From assembly GCF_000196495.1 (NCBI RefSeq), contig NC_011315.1:1-5360 (forward strand): 5,360 nucleotides of DNA. Direction: 5' to 3'. This stretch comes from Aliivibrio salmonicida LFI1238. GTDB lineage: Bacteria > Pseudomonadota > Gammaproteobacteria > Enterobacterales > Vibrionaceae. A model generated the notes under the pieces. That model had not been told where the DNA came from, did not search any database, and worked only from the letters and a program-made list of their open reading frames with translations. The position numbers were made by a program, and so were the translations under genes. Each line of letters opens with the position of its first letter. Within the stretch, counting starts at the first letter, position 1. Positions 3,432 through 5,360 of the stretch are shown here, one piece after another.

Positions 3432-5360
3432 ATGAATTTTCGGTATGACATTAATGGTTTAAGAGCAATTGCAGTGATCGCAGTGGTTCTTTTCCATTTT
3501 AACCCTGCTTGGGTTCCCGGTGGTTTCGCTGGCGTAGATGTGTTCTTTGTGATTTCAGGATTTCTGATGACAAGTATTATCTTTCGAGGGTTAGATAATG
3601 ATAATTTTAACTTGTTTAAGTTCTACGTAGCTCGAGCCAATCGAATAATTCCAGCTCTTGCTGTTTTATGTTTGGTTCTTATGGTCTTTGGTTGGTTCTA
3701 TCTTAACCCGTTGGATTACAAAGCCCTCGGTAAGCATGTTGCTAGTAGTATGGGTTTTCTTTCTAATATTATTTATTGGAGAGAATCTGGATACTTTGAT
3801 GCAGCCTCTCATGAGAAATGGCTGTTACATACATGGTCATTATCTGTTGAATGGCAGTTCTACATTATCTATCCAATTGTATTAGTAGCACTTAAGAAAT
3901 TTTTATCTCTTGAAAACTTAAAGCGATTAATTGTTATTGGGACAGTTTTAGGTTTTTGTCTAAGTGTTATCGCAACAATGAAGTGGCCAAACCCAGCGTA
4001 CTATCTTCTTCCAACAAGAGCTTGGGAAATGATGATGGGGGGTGTGGCGTTTCTTTATCCTTGGAACTTGTCTGAAAGTAAAAAGAAAATCATAGAGGTT
4101 ACAGGCCTAGCTCTAATCCTAGGTTCGTATGCTTTTGTTTCTAGTGATGTGTCATGGCCAGGATATCTTGCTTTGCTTCCAGTCCTTGGTGCTTATCTTG
4201 TGATTGTTGCAAATCAGCAGTCTAGTTTTATTACTAATAACTATCTATTCCAAAACTTAGGGAAATGGTCATATTCAATTTACTTGTGGCACTGGCCTGT
4301 TGTTGTTGCAGGGATCTTTTTTGAGTATAAAAGTTTTGAATTGGCAGGTGTTTTTCTATCAGTTGTTTTAGGCTTTTTAAGTTTTAAATTTATTGAGAGT
4401 GCTAATTTCCCATCTTTTGAAAGGTGGTCTGATGCACTAAAAGTAAAACCGTTGCACTTCACTCTTATGCTAGGTTTTATTGGCTCTTTGGTGTTTGTGT
4501 TTAGGCCTAACCAATTTTTATTTCCAATGAAAGAGTCGGTGCTTAACTCTATAGAAAGAAAACCTTATGAATGTTTCGATAAAGAAATGATGCATGAGAA
4601 TGATGATGTTGTTTGCCAATTAACTAAAGGTGAATCAGCTATTCTTGCGATTGGTGATTCTCACTCATACTCATCACTTCCCGCTATTGAATCTATTGCT
4701 AAGAGCAACAACTTAGAACTTTATTACACAGGGTTTAATGGCTGCCCTCCTATCATCGGAGTATCTCCAATTCGAGGTGATCAGCATTTAAAGAACTGTA
4801 AAATTTTGAATCAAAGAGCATTAGACTTTGCGTTGGGTAAGCAAGTTAAAACCGTATTTTTAGCTGCTCGATGGACGTACTATACGGAAGGGACATACTC
4901 AAAAACGGGTGTTCAATACTTAACTATTGATAATAATGAACGTGGCTTAGATGTATCAAAAAGAGCACTAATGACAGGGCTTAAAGATACATTTAAGGCT
5001 TATTTTGATAATGGCATAAATGTTGTTGTAATGCTTCAGGTTCCAATGCAGAAGCATGATCCAGATAAGATTTATTATCGATCGATATCTAATGGAAAGC
5101 TACTAACTTCAAAGTTAGCTAAAAACTCAATTTCTTTAGAAGAACATGTTAAATTTCAATTTGAAACCAATCATTTAATTAAGTCACTAGCTGTTTCCTA
5201 TCCGAATGTGACTATTTACGATCCTACTTCAGATATGTGTGTCGAAGGACAATGTTTGGTAGGTAGTGTAGATGTTTCTTATTATTTTGATGATGACCAC
5301 TTGTCTATTCTTGGTGCTAGAAAGTTAGTTGAACCAATTAGTAAGTTTTTAGTCGATTAA
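3432..5360 (+). CDS. OafA-type membrane O-acyltransferase with C-terminal SGNH domain
   Basis: This 642-residue protein has an N-terminal acyltransferase-3 membrane domain (about 1-360) and a C-terminal SGNH hydrolase-like domain (about 375-642). The first part shows the family signatures R11-X10-H22 (GLRAIAVIAVVLFHF), GVDVFFVISGF (34-44), ARANRIIPA (67-75) and HTWSLSVEWQFY (133-144), with about ten to twelve hydrophobic segments. The second part has GDSH (408-411, nucleophile S410) and a terminal DxxH (D620, H623). Cysteine pairs such as C603/C608 fit a periplasmic location. Relatives such as Salmonella OafA (about 609 residues) O-acetylate O-antigen, capsule or other glycans: the membrane half passes the acyl group from the cytoplasmic donor and the SGNH half helps load the sugar. 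The acceptor here cannot be told from sequence. The ATG is preceded by an in-frame stop at 3426-3428 and by no clear Shine-Dalgarno sequence, so translation may be weak. The gene is complete, stands alone, and looks more AT-rich than repA. Confidence 0.9.
   Translation: MNFRYDINGLRAIAVIAVVLFHFNPAWVPGGFAGVDVFFVISGFLMTSIIFRGLDNDNFNLFKFYVARANRIIPALAVLCLVLMVFGWFYLNPLDYKALGKHVASSMGFLSNIIYWRESGYFDAASHEKWLLHTWSLSVEWQFYIIYPIVLVALKKFLSLENLKRLIVIGTVLGFCLSVIATMKWPNPAYYLLPTRAWEMMMGGVAFLYPWNLSESKKKIIEVTGLALILGSYAFVSSDVSWPGYLALLPVLGAYLVIVANQQSSFITNNYLFQNLGKWSYSIYLWHWPVVVAGIFFEYKSFELAGVFLSVVLGFLSFKFIESANFPSFERWSDALKVKPLHFTLMLGFIGSLVFVFRPNQFLFPMKESVLNSIERKPYECFDKEMMHENDDVVCQLTKGESAILAIGDSHSYSSLPAIESIAKSNNLELYYTGFNGCPPIIGVSPIRGDQHLKNCKILNQRALDFALGKQVKTVFLAARWTYYTEGTYSKTGVQYLTIDNNERGLDVSKRALMTGLKDTFKAYFDNGINVVVMLQVPMQKHDPDKIYYRSISNGKLLTSKLAKNSISLEEHVKFQFETNHLIKSLAVSYPNVTIYDPTSDMCVEGQCLVGSVDVSYYFDDDHLSILGARKLVEPISKFLVD

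Noticed and set aside
3658..3885. + strand frame of 75 codons inside the acyltransferase
   Set aside because: It is a shifted-frame shadow of a hydrophobic membrane region; the main frame carries all family motifs.
4280..4462. - strand frame of 60 codons inside the acyltransferase
   Set aside because: It is an antisense shadow with no recognisable family and no start signals.
1..5360. CRISPR arrays, tRNA or rRNA genes, intact insertion sequences
   Set aside because: No regularly spaced identical repeats of CRISPR size, no cloverleaf or rRNA signatures, and no transposase-like frame were found on either strand.

Overview
The window reads as one small gammaproteobacterial plasmid of about 5.4 kb, probably from a Vibrionaceae-type host. 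The host is inferred from the moderate-to-low GC, the RepA style and the gene mix, and is not proven. It holds three real genes: an IncFII/RepA-family replication initiator (+ strand, 346-1212), a CloDF13-MobC-like (MOBC) mobilization protein (- strand, 1648-2388, open to 2481), and an OafA-type membrane O-acyltransferase with a C-terminal SGNH domain (+ strand, 3432-5360). The last base of the window is the last base of the acyltransferase stop codon, and the first 52 bases carry a + strand intrinsic terminator with no gene in front of it. Joining the ends places that terminator directly behind the acyltransferase, so the window is best explained as a complete circular plasmid cut open at that stop codon.

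Layout. Bases 1-345 hold the acyltransferase terminator and then the repA leader. The leader contains a leftward antisense RNA unit: a promoter with a perfect TATAAT at 307-334 and a terminator hairpin at 151-190. It also contains two mutually exclusive hairpins (209-251 and 240-269) and a long hairpin (302-334) that abuts the repA ribosome binding site. This is the architecture of IncFII/IncB-type copy-number control, but no ordinary leader peptide gene is visible. Bases 1213-1647 follow repA, where this family keeps its origin, and include a hairpin that could end mobC transcription. Bases 2389-2670, upstream of mobC, are dense in palindromes, including a 134-base inverted repeat; this is the best candidate for an oriT and mob operator. 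Bases 2670-3431 have no credible gene but contain iteron-like direct repeats, several small palindromes, a 57-base imperfect hairpin, a terminator-like hairpin and the probable acyltransferase promoter.

Together: RepA replicates the plasmid under antisense-RNA control. MobC probably acts at a nearby oriT and would need a conjugation machine and coupling protein from elsewhere. The single cargo gene probably acylates a cell-surface polysaccharide such as O-antigen or capsule. A minimal mobilizable plasmid whose one cargo gene rewrites the cell surface would be a mobile serotype-conversion or phage-receptor-masking device. That role is inference. The gene families are recognised from sequence motifs only, without database searches.
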